Shown here: piece after piece, positions 33,446 through 43,500 of the stretch | Position numbering within the stretch: the first letter of the stretch is position 1 | Layout of the letters: every line of letters begins with the position of its first letter | DNA from: Reyranella sp. | GTDB lineage: Bacteria > Pseudomonadota > Alphaproteobacteria > Reyranellales > Reyranellaceae | Length of the DNA: 64,000 nucleotides | Assembly: GCA_019750135.1 (NCBI GenBank) | Contig: JAIEOV010000031.1 | Span: 23,431 to 87,430 of the forward strand | Reading direction: 5' to 3' | Position numbers and translations under genes: made by a program | The notes under the pieces: generated by a model | The model's input: only the letters and a program-made list of their open reading frames with translations | Database searches by the model: none | Told to the model about the DNA's origin: nothing

Positions 33446-34725
33446 CGGTCGCACAATCTCAGCCCGGTTCGCGGTGGAGCCTTGAAGCTCTTTTGAAGAA
33501 GCTGGGGCCGGGAGTGATCACCGGCGCAGCCGACGACGACCCCAGCGGCATCGCCACGTACTCTCAGGCCGGTGCCCAGGCGGGCCTGGGGCTCCTGTGG
33601 ACGGTGGTGCTGACCTTCCCCCTCATGGTGGCGGTGCAGTCGATCAGCGCCCGCATCGGCCGCGTCACGGGGCGCGGTCTTGCCGGCAACATGGTGAAGG
33701 TCTTTCCGAAGGGCATCGTCATGGTGCTCGTGCTGCTGCTGTTCGTGGCCAACACCATCAATCTCGGCGCCGATCTCGCCGCCATGGGGGCGGCAGCGAA
33801 GCTGGTGCTGGGCGGCAGTGAACGCCTGTACACGCTGGGCTTCGCCGTCTTCTCCCTGCTGGCGATCGTGTTCGTGCCCTATCATCGCTATGTGGGGCTG
33901 CTGAAGTGGTTCACCTTCTCGCTGCTGGCCTATGTAGGCGTGGTCTTCTTCGTGAAGATCGACTGGGCCGCGGTCGCGGCCGGCGCCCTCGTCCCGAAGG
34001 TGGCGCTGTCCGGCGACGCGCTGACCCTGGTCGTCGCCATATTCGGCACGACCATCAGTCCCTATCTCTTCTTCTGGCAGAGCTCGCAGGAGGTCGAGGA
34101 AGAGGAGGCCGATCCCGAGGCGGGCCCGCTCAAGGAACATCCGGAGCAGGCCAGGCGTGAGCTGAACCGCATCAGCTGGGAGACCTGGGTGGGCATGGGA
34201 ATGTCCAACCTGATCGCCTTCTTCATCATGCTGACCGCGGCAGTGACCTTGAACGCCGCCGGCAAGACCGACATACAGACGGCCGAGCAGGCGGCCGAGG
34301 CGCTGCGCCCGATCGCGGGCGACGCCGCCTTCTTCCTGTTCAGCCTTGGCCTGATTGGCACCGGGCTTCTCGCCGTGCCCGTGCTGGCGGGCTCGGTCGC
34401 CTACGCCGTGGGCGAAGCGCGCGGCTGGCAGATCGGCCTCGAACGCCCGCTCAACGAAGCGCGCCCGTTCTACATCGTCATCGCGCTGGCCATCCTGCTC
34501 GGTGTCGGGGTGGAGTTCACCCCGCTCGATCCCATCAGGGCACTGTTCTGGAGTGCGGTGGTAAATGGCGTCATCGTCGTGCCGATCATGGTGGCAATGA
34601 TGATCATGGCGAGCCGGCGCAAGCTGATGGGCCGCTTCGTCGCCGCGCGCTGGCAGGTGGTGCTCGGCTGGTCGGCGACGGCCGTCATGACCGCGGCGGC
34701 GGTGGCCATGTTGGCGACGATGTGA
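33442..34725 (+). CDS. NRAMP-related divalent-metal transporter-like protein
   Basis: A 427-residue polytopic inner-membrane protein with about 11 helices. ITGAADDDPSGIATYSQAGA (about residues 26-45) corresponds to the TM1 metal site (DPGN in canonical NRAMP), here DPSG. The TM6 site, MPH in MntH, reads TISPYLFFWQ. The missing methionine suggests a cation other than Mn2+/Fe2+. An acidic cytoplasmic loop (EVEEEEADPEAG) follows TM6. It is translationally coupled (ATGA) to the phosphodiesterase. Confidence 0.85.
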   Translation: MTVAQSQPGSRWSLEALLKKLGPGVITGAADDDPSGIATYSQAGAQAGLGLLWTVVLTFPLMVAVQSISARIGRVTGRGLAGNMVKVFPKGIVMVLVLLLFVANTINLGADLAAMGAAAKLVLGGSERLYTLGFAVFSLLAIVFVPYHRYVGLLKWFTFSLLAYVGVVFFVKIDWAAVAAGALVPKVALSGDALTLVVAIFGTTISPYLFFWQSSQEVEEEEADPEAGPLKEHPEQARRELNRISWETWVGMGMSNLIAFFIMLTAAVTLNAAGKTDIQTAEQAAEALRPIAGDAAFFLFSLGLIGTGLLAVPVLAGSVAYAVGEARGWQIGLERPLNEARPFYIVIALAILLGVGVEFTPLDPIRALFWSAVVNGVIVVPIMVAMMIMASRRKLMGRFVAARWQVVLGWSATAVMTAAAVAMLATM

Positions 34726-34738
34726 GAACCAGGCCGTC

Positions 34739-35236
34739 ATGACGGTCTATGAAATCACGCCGATCGCCGAGAATCATATTCTGGGTTTCCGCGCGACGGT
34801 GGATGCGGTGGCTCGGGAGCGCAAATCCCTGTCGTTCCTGGAAGCGCCGCCGCTCGAGCAAATGCGGCCTTTCGTTCTGAACAACATCAAGGAAGGATCG
34901 CCGCAGCTGGTCGTTCTCGCCGAAGACGAGGTAGTCGGCTGGTGCGATGTGCTTCCCATGCCGCGAAGGACCGTTTCCGGTCACTGCGCGACTTTGGGCA
35001 TGGGGCTGTTGCTGGCGTATCGCGGCCAGGGGATCGGTCGAAAGCTCATGCGGTGCACGGTCGATGCGGCTCTTGCCTTTGGCTTCACCCGCATCGAGCT
35101 GACGGTGCGAGAAACCAACATCAACGCGATCGCCCTGTACGAAAGCTTCGGCTTCGAGATGGAAGGCCTGCACCGGAAGGCGGTTTGCATCGACGGGTGC
35201 TATGAGAACACGCTTTCGATGGCGTTGATGTCCTAG
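34739..35236 (+). CDS. GNAT family N-acetyltransferase
   Basis: A 165-residue acetyl-CoA-dependent acyltransferase. The acetyl-CoA pyrophosphate loop is AYRGQGIGRKLM (about residues 98-109, Q/R-x-x-G-x-G/A). ETNINAIALYESFGFEMEG near 122-140 is the conserved B motif, as in ribosomal-protein or antibiotic acetylases of the RimI/PhnO style. Substrate unknown. It lies 13 bases after the NRAMP-like gene and converges on the serine hydrolase with a 4-base overlap. Confidence 0.9.
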   Translation: MTVYEITPIAENHILGFRATVDAVARERKSLSFLEAPPLEQMRPFVLNNIKEGSPQLVVLAEDEVVGWCDVLPMPRRTVSGHCATLGMGLLLAYRGQGIGRKLMRCTVDAALAFGFTRIELTVRETNINAIALYESFGFEMEGLHRKAVCIDGCYENTLSMALMS

Positions 35237-36369
35237 TCCTTCACGGCGGGGAGGACGACGCGATTGAAGATGCCGAAGGGGATCGGGCCCTGTAGGCCGT
35301 CGCGGTAGTGGCCGGCCGTGATCATGACCACGAGGTCGAGCGCGGGCACGACATAGAGGCGTTGGCCGCCCAGGCCGACGCCGGCTGCCCAGGTGAGCTC
35401 GCGGCCATTGCGGAAAGAGCGACCGAGCCACCATTGATAGCCGTAGAAGAACAGCCCCTCGCCGTTGATGCGCGGCTTGATCGATTCGGCGGCCCAGCCT
35501 GCCGGTATCACCTGCTTGCCGTTCCACTGGCCGTCGGTCAGCAGCAGGCGGCCGAGCTTGGCGGCGTCGCGCGGCCGCATGCGCAGGCTGCCGAAGGCGC
35601 CGAGCCGGCCGCTCACGCCGGCGTCCAGCCATTCGAAGTCGGGTGCGTCGATTGGCAGGAAGAGCTTTTCGCGCGCATAGTCGCGCAGGCTGCGGCCGGT
35701 CGACCGCACCAGCGTCTCGCCCAGGAGCGACGTACCACCAGCGGAGTAGACGTAGACCGTCCCCGGCGGATAGGCGACGGGCCGCGAGAGGATGTAGCGG
35801 AACGGATCGGCCGCCATGATCATCGCCTCTTCCGTGTTGCGCGGATCTTCCCATGGCAGGTCTTCGTTCCATGCTAGTCCCGACGACATGGTGAGCAAGT
35901 CGCGAAAGGTGATACGCGCCTTCTCAGGGGTCCTGAGATCAGCGTAGTCTGAGAAGGTATCGAATACCGACGAGTCGAGAGCGGGGAACTTGCCTTCGCT
36001 CAACGCGATGCCGACCAGTAGAGAGGTGACGCTCTTGGAGATCGAGCGCAGATCATGCTTCGTCTCCGGGCCGAAGGTGACGCGGCCGAGCTCGTCGCCC
36101 CACCTCTCGTCTTCGCCTGCGAAGTAGCGTTCCATGACGAGCTTGCCATTTCGCACCACGACGACCGCATGGATGTTCGCCCTGGGCCATTGCCCGATGA
36201 AGGCGTCGAGCTGGCAGAGCCTTGTCGAATCGAGACCAACCTCTGCCTGGCTGGCGATGCTCCAACCATCGTTCAACGCGACGGGCGCGCCGCAGACTTT
36301 CGTGTCCTGTGCCGATGCGGGCAGAGAGAGGGCCAGCAGCGCCAGCAACAGCATGAGAGACTTTGTCAT
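35233..36369 (-). CDS. Serine hydrolase, class C beta-lactamase-like (exported)
   Basis: A 378-residue precursor with a signal peptide (about 1-20, ending ASAQ). The catalytic S109-x-x-K112 motif is in LRSISKS. The Y-x-N box is represented by YVYSAGG, and the third box region shows AAGVGLGGQRLYV. These are features of the beta-lactamase/penicillin-binding/esterase EstB family. True AmpC activity is unlikely, given the altered Y-S-A and absent KTG; esterase or peptidase is more plausible. It is divergent from the GST gene (56-bp gap). Confidence 0.87.
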   Translation of the reverse strand: MTKSLMLLLALLALSLPASAQDTKVCGAPVALNDGWSIASQAEVGLDSTRLCQLDAFIGQWPRANIHAVVVVRNGKLVMERYFAGEDERWGDELGRVTFGPETKHDLRSISKSVTSLLVGIALSEGKFPALDSSVFDTFSDYADLRTPEKARITFRDLLTMSSGLAWNEDLPWEDPRNTEEAMIMAADPFRYILSRPVAYPPGTVYVYSAGGTSLLGETLVRSTGRSLRDYAREKLFLPIDAPDFEWLDAGVSGRLGAFGSLRMRPRDAAKLGRLLLTDGQWNGKQVIPAGWAAESIKPRINGEGLFFYGYQWWLGRSFRNGRELTWAAGVGLGGQRLYVVPALDLVVMITAGHYRDGLQGPIPFGIFNRVVLPAVKD

Positions 36370-36425
36370 TCCGGCCTAGCTTACGTCGTGCACGAAAGCG
36401 GGCAAGCACATGCTACCGTTTTCCC

Positions 36426-37103
36426 ATGAAGCTCTATTCCGGACCGCTCAGCATGTTCGGCGCCAAGGCCGAGATTGCCGCCCATGAGAAGGGGCTCGAC
36501 TTCGAGCTCATCATGGTGCCCTTCGAGATGAAGACGCTGTATGAGCCCAAGCATCCCGAGGTGCTGCGCGTCAATCCCAAGCGCCAGGTGCCGGTGCTGA
36601 TCGATAGTGGCCCCGGGGGCGATCTCGAGATCTTCGATTCGACGCAGATTTTCGAGTACTTCGAATCGATCAAGCCCGAGCCGGCGCTGTGGCCGGCCGA
36701 GCCCAAGGCCCGCGCGAGAGCGCGGCTGCTCGAGCACAAGTCCGACGAAGTCTACTTTCCGCCGATCATTCGGTTGATGGGGCTGCAAGGCACTCCCGAC
36801 GATCCCGTAGCCGTCGAGGCGCGCGCGGCAGCACGCGCCTTCCATGACAGGATGGAGAAGGAGATCGCCAGCATGGACTGGTTGGCCGGCGGCTACTCGT
36901 ACGCCGACATTGCGTTCTACATGGCGCAGATCTTCGGGGATCGTATGGGCGCCCCCATGACCGGCGCCCATCCGCGACTGCAGGCGTGGCGCGACCGCAT
37001 GAGCGCTCGGCCCGCCGTCCGCAAGGTTGCCGGTGCCATGGGGCAGTATCTGCTGAGCCAAGGCCGTAAACTCCCGGCGTTCCTTGCTGAGCTCACCAGG
37101 TAA
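36426..37103 (+). CDS. Glutathione S-transferase family protein
   Basis: A 225-residue GST-fold protein. The thioredoxin-like N-terminal domain starts MKLYSGPLSMFGAKAEIAAH, and the cis-proline contact is VNPKRQVPVL (about residues 54-63). A helical C-terminal domain follows with LAGGYSYADIAFYMAQI (about 158-174). I took the ATG at the fold's beginning, discarding 21 upstream codons. The usual catalytic Ser/Cys position reads S9. Substrate unknown; it is followed 10 bases later by a small hydrolase. Confidence 0.87.
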   Translation: MKLYSGPLSMFGAKAEIAAHEKGLDFELIMVPFEMKTLYEPKHPEVLRVNPKRQVPVLIDSGPGGDLEIFDSTQIFEYFESIKPEPALWPAEPKARARARLLEHKSDEVYFPPIIRLMGLQGTPDDPVAVEARAAARAFHDRMEKEIASMDWLAGGYSYADIAFYMAQIFGDRMGAPMTGAHPRLQAWRDRMSARPAVRKVAGAMGQYLLSQGRKLPAFLAELTR

Positions 37104-37113
37104 GGCTGCCGAC

Positions 37114-37710
37114 ATGGCGAAGATTCTGTTCCTCCCCGGCGCCGGCGCATCGCCTGACTTCTGGAAGCCCGTCGGGGCGCTGCTGCCGGCCGATTGGCAG
37201 AAGGAATATTTCGGTTGGCCCGGTCTCGGCGATGAGCCGCACGACCCTGCCATCAAAGGGATCGACGACCTGGTGCGCATGGTCGCCGCGAAGATGGACG
37301 GTCCGGTCGACCTGGTGGCCCAATCGATGGGCGGCGGCATCGCCGCCCGGCTGGCGATCGAGCGGCCGCAGAAGGTGCGCCGCCTGGTGCTGTCCGTGAC
37401 GTCCGCCGGCATCGACATGGCGGGCCTGGGCGCGTCGGACTGGCGCGAGAGTTATCGCAAGTCGTTTCCGCGTGCGGCATCCTGGATCACCGAAGCGCGG
37501 GCGGCGGCCCTGCTGCCGGTCGAACAGATCGCCGCGCCGACGCTGCTGCTGTGGGGTGACGCCGATCCGATCAGCCCGGTCGCCGTCGGCCGTCATCTCG
37601 AGCAACGCATCTCCGGCGCGCGCTTGCACGTCGTTGCGGGTGGCGATCACGATCTGGCACAGACCCACGCGACCGAGATCGCGCCACTGATCGCGCACCA
37701 TCTCGCCTGA
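37114..37710 (+). CDS. Small alpha/beta-fold hydrolase
   Basis: A 198-residue minimal alpha/beta hydrolase. FLPGAGASPDFW provides the oxyanion loop, the nucleophile is Ser71 in VAQSMGGG, the acid is D149 or D151 in WGDADPIS, and the histidine is H179 in GGDHDLA. A cap domain is almost absent, which explains the short length. It is cotranscribed with the upstream GST gene and converges with the histidine phosphatase gene, the stops being adjacent. Confidence 0.88.
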   Translation: MAKILFLPGAGASPDFWKPVGALLPADWQKEYFGWPGLGDEPHDPAIKGIDDLVRMVAAKMDGPVDLVAQSMGGGIAARLAIERPQKVRRLVLSVTSAGIDMAGLGASDWRESYRKSFPRAASWITEARAAALLPVEQIAAPTLLLWGDADPISPVAVGRHLEQRISGARLHVVAGGDHDLAQTHATEIAPLIAHHLA

Positions 37711-38286
37711 TCAGGCGGTTGGTTGGCGTCCCTGCACGGTGAGCTTGCCTCCGGCGTCGCGGCGCACCACGACAATCTCACCGTCGTCGGTTGGCCCCTG
37801 GGCTATGGTCGAGATCACCAGCTGGTGCGTCAGTAGCAGCGTCGGTTGCGCAAGCTCGAGTCCGGCGATCCAGGCCCGCAGGTCGGCGATCTGCTTCAGC
37901 GTGCGATCTGGATCGCGGCCGAAGTAGTTGAGCAATGGTTGCTGGGTGACATCGCCCAGCTTCATGAGCGTCGCGGTATCGAGACAGCGGCACCATTGGC
38001 TGGAATAGATACGTGCCGCCGTGAAGCCGTTGGCGCGGAAAAGATCGCCCATCCGGATCGCCTGCGCGCGGCCCCCGTCCGATAGATTGCGTTGGGTCGA
38101 GCAGTCGTCGAGCCTGAAGCCCGGCGGGTCCAGCGTGCCGGGGGCGGTGGCGTGGCGGATCAACGCGAAATGGCCAGGGTCGCTCAAGGCCGACCACAGG
38201 TCGGACGAGCGCGCGGGGATGAAAGCGAGCGGTATCCCGAGGAGGGCGCCGAGCGAGCGGCGCGTCAGCGGGATGCCCTTGCTCAT
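37711..38286 (-). CDS. Histidine phosphatase family protein (exported)
   Basis: A 191-residue protein. Residues 8-25 look like a signal peptide with a twin arginine (LTRRSLGALLGIPLAFIPA), so a periplasmic location is likely. The catalytic motif is LIRHATAPGT (RHG/RHA box, His near 45), and the second histidine is in LLLTHQLVI. This is the short phosphoglycerate-mutase-like branch with a histidine phosphoenzyme intermediate. It is the last gene of the minus-strand unit led by the 3-hydroxyisobutyrate dehydrogenase-like gene. Confidence 0.83.
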   Translation of the reverse strand: MSKGIPLTRRSLGALLGIPLAFIPARSSDLWSALSDPGHFALIRHATAPGTLDPPGFRLDDCSTQRNLSDGGRAQAIRMGDLFRANGFTAARIYSSQWCRCLDTATLMKLGDVTQQPLLNYFGRDPDRTLKQIADLRAWIAGLELAQPTLLLTHQLVISTIAQGPTDDGEIVVVRRDAGGKLTVQGRQPTA

Positions 38287-38293
38287 GGCCGCG

Positions 38294-39556
38294 TCACGTC
38301 CGCCCGCAGGCGTCGGGCACCGGCGGCTCGCCGGTCAGGATCTGGGCGATGGTCTCACAGTATTCCGAGCCATCGTCGACGGTCTTGAAGCCCTCCAGCA
38401 GCCGTTCGCGGATCTTCTCCGGAGGAGGGCACCCGTTGGGGAGGGAGATGTCGTCGCTCAGCCAGAAACGCTTGGCCTTGTCCCAGAAGCCGATGCGGTC
38501 GAGGAAGCGGACGCCGTAGTAGTAGCCGTCGATCGTCTTTTCCTTGCCGAAGTGATCATCCCGCAGCGATCGGGTGAGGCACCAGTCGAGCAGGGCCTGT
38601 ATTTCGTGCCGAACAACCTCGCGCTGCTTCCATGACGCGGCCCTCCAGCCGCAATCGAACAGGGTGACGACGTCATAGTTGTTGTGGTCCGAGAAGCTGC
38701 CGTCCTTCTCGAGCCAGCCGTTCGGATAGATCTCGTGTTTCATGGCGAGCGTGGTCGCCACCATCTTGTCGAGGTTGGGTGCAACCCGGGTCGTGTTGTC
38801 CATGTAGTAGTGGACGACATGGAAGGTGAATGAGAGGTCCGGCACGGTCGCGATGCCGTCATCGAACTTGTAGGACGGGCCCCAGTAGCCGGTCTGCTTC
38901 TGCTGGAGGCCCCAGAGGTAGTCGATGAACGTCTCCTCGAGCTCCTGCGAGACCGTGAACTTCAGCTGTGGCCGGCAGACCAGCAGCTTGCGCAGTCCGT
39001 CCTTGAAGATGAGCTGGCCGAGTGCCGTCAACAGGGCGTTCTGCTCGTCGCGCAGGTTGCGTCCGGTGGCGACGATGTCGCTGACGCTGAGGGCCCGGAG
39101 CAGCCCGACGACGTTCGCCGGCTTCTGCAGGAAGCTCATGAAGGCCAGGGGCTCCAGGTGATCGGTTGCCGCTTCCCTTTCCTGCAGGGCATCGATGGTC
39201 GGCTCGAGCTTGCGATACCATTCGTGGCAGCAGGGTCCCCAGGAGCCGTCGTCGCCCTGCTTGATGCGCGGTTGGTCGACGTCCTGCAGGCTCTTTTCGC
39301 ACTCGTCCAGCGCCGCGGACGCGCGAGCCCAATCGTCGGTGTAGTTGATCAGCCACTTGGCTTCGTAGAAGTGCTGGAGGGCGCATTCCATCGGATGGCC
39401 CTTCTTCAGCAGTTCGGCGAGGATGTCGTTGAGGTTCTTTCGCCGGGCGTTCAGCGGCATCCAACGCGCGTCGTAGTAGGGATCCCTCTGCCGGAACGCC
39501 TGCGCGATCCGCTCGAGGACCGAACCGCGCGAGCGTTCGAGGGCGACCTCGATCAC
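38294..39556 (-). CDS. Unrecognised 420-residue protein
   Basis: I cannot name a family. It is soluble, with no signal peptide or membrane helix. The N-terminal third is helical and charged. From about 215 it has aromatic-rich segments: LQQKQTGYWGPSYKFDDG, DLSFTFHVVHYYMDNTT, GWLEKDGSFSDHNNYD, DGYYYGVRFLDRIGFWD. The QQKQTGYWG stretch recalls QW-type repeats of alpha/alpha-barrel terpenoid-cyclase or protein-prenyltransferase folds, but no catalytic DxDD is visible. The start is GTG, overlapping the stop of the dehydrogenase gene (GTGA), so the two are coupled. Confidence 0.75.
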   Translation of the reverse strand: MIEVALERSRGSVLERIAQAFRQRDPYYDARWMPLNARRKNLNDILAELLKKGHPMECALQHFYEAKWLINYTDDWARASAALDECEKSLQDVDQPRIKQGDDGSWGPCCHEWYRKLEPTIDALQEREAATDHLEPLAFMSFLQKPANVVGLLRALSVSDIVATGRNLRDEQNALLTALGQLIFKDGLRKLLVCRPQLKFTVSQELEETFIDYLWGLQQKQTGYWGPSYKFDDGIATVPDLSFTFHVVHYYMDNTTRVAPNLDKMVATTLAMKHEIYPNGWLEKDGSFSDHNNYDVVTLFDCGWRAASWKQREVVRHEIQALLDWCLTRSLRDDHFGKEKTIDGYYYGVRFLDRIGFWDKAKRFWLSDDISLPNGCPPPEKIRERLLEGFKTVDDGSEYCETIAQILTGEPPVPDACGRT

Positions 39557-40440
39557 CGCTTGACCGTCCGGCCCAGCGCCGTCTCGTAGACGCGCAGGAT
39601 CGACGAACTATCGCTCGAGCCGAGCTTCATGCCGCGCGCCAGGCGTTGCAGGTTGTGGGTCGAGGAACCCTGCGGCAGCGGCACGCCGAGCTCGTCGCCG
39701 AGCTCCAGGGCGAGATGCAGGTCCTTGTAAGCGAGGTCCAGCGCGAAGCTCGCCTTGAAGTCGCCGCTCAGCGAGCGCTCGGACAGGCTCTTGAAGGCGT
39801 TGGAGTTGCCGCTGGAGCTGGACACGACCTGGATCAGCTTCTTCGGGTCGAGGCCGGCCGTGACGCCGAGCATCAGTCCTTCGGCTGCCGCGGCGGCGTT
39901 GCAGAAGGCCAGCATGTTGTTGACCAGCTTGGCCACCGTGCCGGTGCCGAGCTCGCCCATGTGGATGACGTTGGCGCTGAACGATTGCAGCACGGGCAGG
40001 GCGTCGTCGAACACCTTCTTGTCGCCGCCCACCATGATGGCGATGGTGGCGGCCTCGGCGCCCACCGTGCCGCCGCTCACCGGCGCGTCGAGCATGGCGA
40101 TGCCCTTGGCCGCCATGGCGGCGCCGATCTTCTTCACCATCGAGGGCGCGTTGGTGCTGAGGTCGATGTAGGTCTGACCCTTGTTGATCGTGGCCAGAAT
40201 GCCGTTGTCGCCCAGGGTCACGGCCTCGACGTCCTTGGGCATGGGCAGCGAGGTCATGACCACGTCGGCGCCCTTGGTCACCTCGGCGATCGACTTGGCC
40301 GCGGTGGCGCCGAGATCGGTGCAGGTCTTCACGGCGGCGGCGTTCAGGTCGAACACCGTCACCTGGTGGTTACTGCGCTTGACGATGTTGCGGCACATGG
40401 GGCCGCCCATGTTGCCGACGCCGATGAATCCGACTTTCAC
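39553..40440 (-). CDS. NAD(P)-dependent beta-hydroxyacid dehydrogenase (HIBADH family)
   Basis: A 295-residue dehydrogenase of the 3-hydroxyisobutyrate/tartronate semialdehyde reductase family. VGFIGVGNMGGPMCRNIVKR near residues 3-22 is the Rossmann motif, DAPVSGGTVGAEAATIAIMV near 121-140 the substrate motif, and the catalytic lysine is near K171 in GTVAKLVNNML. I chose the GTG directly after GGAGGAAAAA, which sets the family start. It is the first gene of a three-gene minus-strand unit and divergent from the P450 fusion. Confidence 0.92.
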   Translation of the reverse strand: MKVGFIGVGNMGGPMCRNIVKRSNHQVTVFDLNAAAVKTCTDLGATAAKSIAEVTKGADVVMTSLPMPKDVEAVTLGDNGILATINKGQTYIDLSTNAPSMVKKIGAAMAAKGIAMLDAPVSGGTVGAEAATIAIMVGGDKKVFDDALPVLQSFSANVIHMGELGTGTVAKLVNNMLAFCNAAAAAEGLMLGVTAGLDPKKLIQVVSSSSGNSNAFKSLSERSLSGDFKASFALDLAYKDLHLALELGDELGVPLPQGSSTHNLQRLARGMKLGSSDSSSILRVYETALGRTVKR

Positions 40441-40556
40441 TTTTTCCTCCAGCAGGATGCGACGGCCAACTATACGCCGGATTGTGAACGGGAGTGTTTC
40501 GCCTCGCAACGCGGCGGGGCAATATGGCCGGCAAGACTGGGAGGACCGACCGGCCA

Positions 40557-43500
40557 ATGGCGCGTAACAAACTGCATCCGATTCCCCATCCGCCGCGCAC
40601 GCCGGTTCTGGGCAACATGCTCACCGTCGACGGCGACGCGCCGATCCAGGACCTGATGCGGATCTCGCGGGAACAGGGGCCGATCTTCTGGCTCGACATG
40701 ATGGGCACGCCGCTGGTCGTAGTGTCGGGCGCCGACCTGGTGGCCGAGCTGTGCGACGAGAAGCGGTTCGACAAGGCGGTGCGTGGCTCGCTGCGGCGCG
40801 TGCGCATGCTGGGCGGCGACGCGCTGTTCACGGCCGAGACCCAGGAGCCCAACTGGCAGAAGGCGCACAACATCCTGCTGCCGACCTTCGCCCATCGCAT
40901 GATGCAGACCTATCACGAGGGCATGCTCGACATCGCCGACCAGCTCGTGACCAAGTGGGAGCGGCTGAATGCTGACGAGGAGATCGACGTGGTGCGCGAC
41001 ATGACCGCGCTCACGCTCGATACGATCGGCCTGTGCGGCTTCAACTACCGCTTCAACTCGTTCTACCGCAGCGACAACCATCCCTACGTCGAATCGCTGG
41101 TGCGTGCGCTGGAAGCGGTGATGAAGATGCGCGGACTGCCGCTCGAGGACATCACCCAGCGCAAGAGCCGCAAGAAGCTCGAGCAGGATGTCGGCTACAT
41201 GAACGGCATCGCCGACCGCATCATCCGCGAGCGCCGCGAGGTGCCGGCGGATGACCAGGGCAAGCCGGATCTTCTCGGCTTCATGCTGAGCGGCATGGAC
41301 AAGCAGAGCGGCGAGCGGCTGGACGACGTCAACATCCGCTACCAGATGAACACCTTCCTGATCGCGGGCCACGAGACCACGAGCGGGATGCTGTCCTTCG
41401 CGATCTACTTCCTGCTGAACAATCCGCACGTGATCCAGAAGGCCTACGAGGAGGTCGACCGCGTGCTGGGCCGCGACATCAACGCCAAGCCCACGGCGAG
41501 CCAAGTCAACCAGCTCGTCTATATCGGCCAGATCCTGAAGGAATCGCTCCGGCTGTGGCCGACCGCGCCGGCATTCGGGCTCTACCCGTACCAGAACGAG
41601 ACGATCGGCGGGAAATACAAGCTGCGCAAACGCACCTTCGTCACCGTGTTGACCGCGATGCTACACCGCGACCCGTCGGTCTGGGGACCGCGCGCGGAAG
41701 TCTTCGATCCCGAAAACTTCGCGCCCGAGCGCGAGGCCAAGATGCCGGCGCACGCCTTCAAGCCGTTCGGCAACGGCCAGCGCGCCTGCATCGGCCGGCA
41801 GTTCGCCATGACCGAGGCGACCCTTGTGCTGGGCCTTATCCTGCAGCGTTTTCGCCTGGTCGATCACACGCGCTATCAGCTGAAGATCAAGGAATCGCTC
41901 ACCATCAAGCCCGAGGGCCTGATGATGCGCGTGAAGCTGCGGCCCGACGTCGTGCGCGGCTCGGGCGTGAGTGCGGCTGCGCGGCCGGCACCCAAGAAGG
42001 CGGCGCCCAAGAAGAAAGCCGCCAGGAGCCACGGCACCAGGCTCACCGTGCTGTTCGGGTCCAACATGGGCACGGCCGAGGAGCTCGCGCGCTCGATCGC
42101 CGACGCGGGCGAGGCGCAAGGCTTCGAGACGACCCTGGCCGGTCTCGACGATCATGCGGGCAAGCTGCCAACCGACAGCGCCGTGGCCATCGTCTGCGCC
42201 TCCTACAATGGCGGGCCGCCGGACAATGCCGGCGCCTTCCTGAAGAGCCTGCGCGACGCGGCGCCGGGTGCGCTGGCGGGCGTGCGCTACACCGTGTTCG
42301 GCTGCGGCAACCGCGACTGGGCTTCCACCTACCAGGCGATCCCGCGCCAGATCGACGAGCTTCTGGCCACGAAGGGCGCCGAGCGGATCTATGCCCGCGG
42401 CGAGGGCGACGCCAAGGAAGACCTCGACGGCCACTTCCAGGCCTGGAGCGGTCCGCTGCTGCCGGCGCTGGCCGACAAGCTCGGCGTCACGCTCGAAGCC
42501 GACGCCGGCGCCGCGCAGGAGCCTCTCTACCACGTGCAGGCGGTCGACAAGCCGCCGGTCAATCCCATCATCGGCGGCACCGGCGCGTTGCCCATGCGCG
42601 TGCTGGCCAATCGCGAACTGCAGAAGCCCGATGCCTCGGGCCGCAGCACGCGGCACATCGAGGTGCTGCTGCCCGACGGCGTCAGTTACCGCGCCGGCGA
42701 CCATCTCAGCATCGTGCCGCAGAACGCCGCTGCCCTGGTCGAGCGCGCGCTGCGCCGTTTCGCCTTCGCGCCCGGCTCGCATGTCATGCTGGAAGCGGCC
42801 GAAGGCCGGCGCGCCAACCTGCCGGTCGGCGAGGCGATCGCCGTCCATCGCCTGCTGTCGGACTTCGTCGAGCTGCAACATCCGGCGACGCGCAAGCAGA
42901 TCCAGACCATGGCGCAGCACACGCGCTGCCCTTTTACCCGACCAAAGCTCGAGGCGCTGCTCGACGAGGAACGTTTCCGCGCCGAGATTCTCGGCAAACG
43001 GAAGTCCGTGCTCGACCTCCTGGAGGAGCATCCGGCCTGCGAGCTGCCCTTCGCGGCGTTCCTGGAAATGCTGCCGCTGATGACGCCGCGCTACTACTCG
43101 ATCTCGTCGTCGCCCATGGCCGACGGCAACCGCTGCTCGATCACCGTGGCGGTGGTCGAGGGGCCGGCACGCTCGGGCGCCGGCGTCTATCACGGCGTCT
43201 GCTCCAACCACCTGCTGCGCCAGGCCGGCGGCGCCACGGTCCAGGCCTTCGTGAAGGAGACCAAGGTCGGCTTCCGCCTGCCCGTCGATCCGGCAGCGCC
43301 CATCGTCATGATCGGACCGGGCACGGGCCTGGCGCCGTTCCGCGGCTTCTTGCGCGAGCGGGCCGCGCTCAAGGCGCAGGGCCGTGCCCTGGGACCGGCG
43401 ATGCTGTTCTTCGGTTGCCGTCATCCCGAGCACGATTTCATCTATGCCGACGAGCTCAAGGAACAGGCCGCTGCCGGTATCGTTGACCTCCATGTCGCCT

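Noticed and set aside
35233..36369. Calling the serine hydrolase an AmpC beta-lactamase resistance gene
   Set aside because: SxxK is present, but the Y-x-N box is Y-S-A and no K-T-G is visible; no AmpR-like regulator is adjacent.
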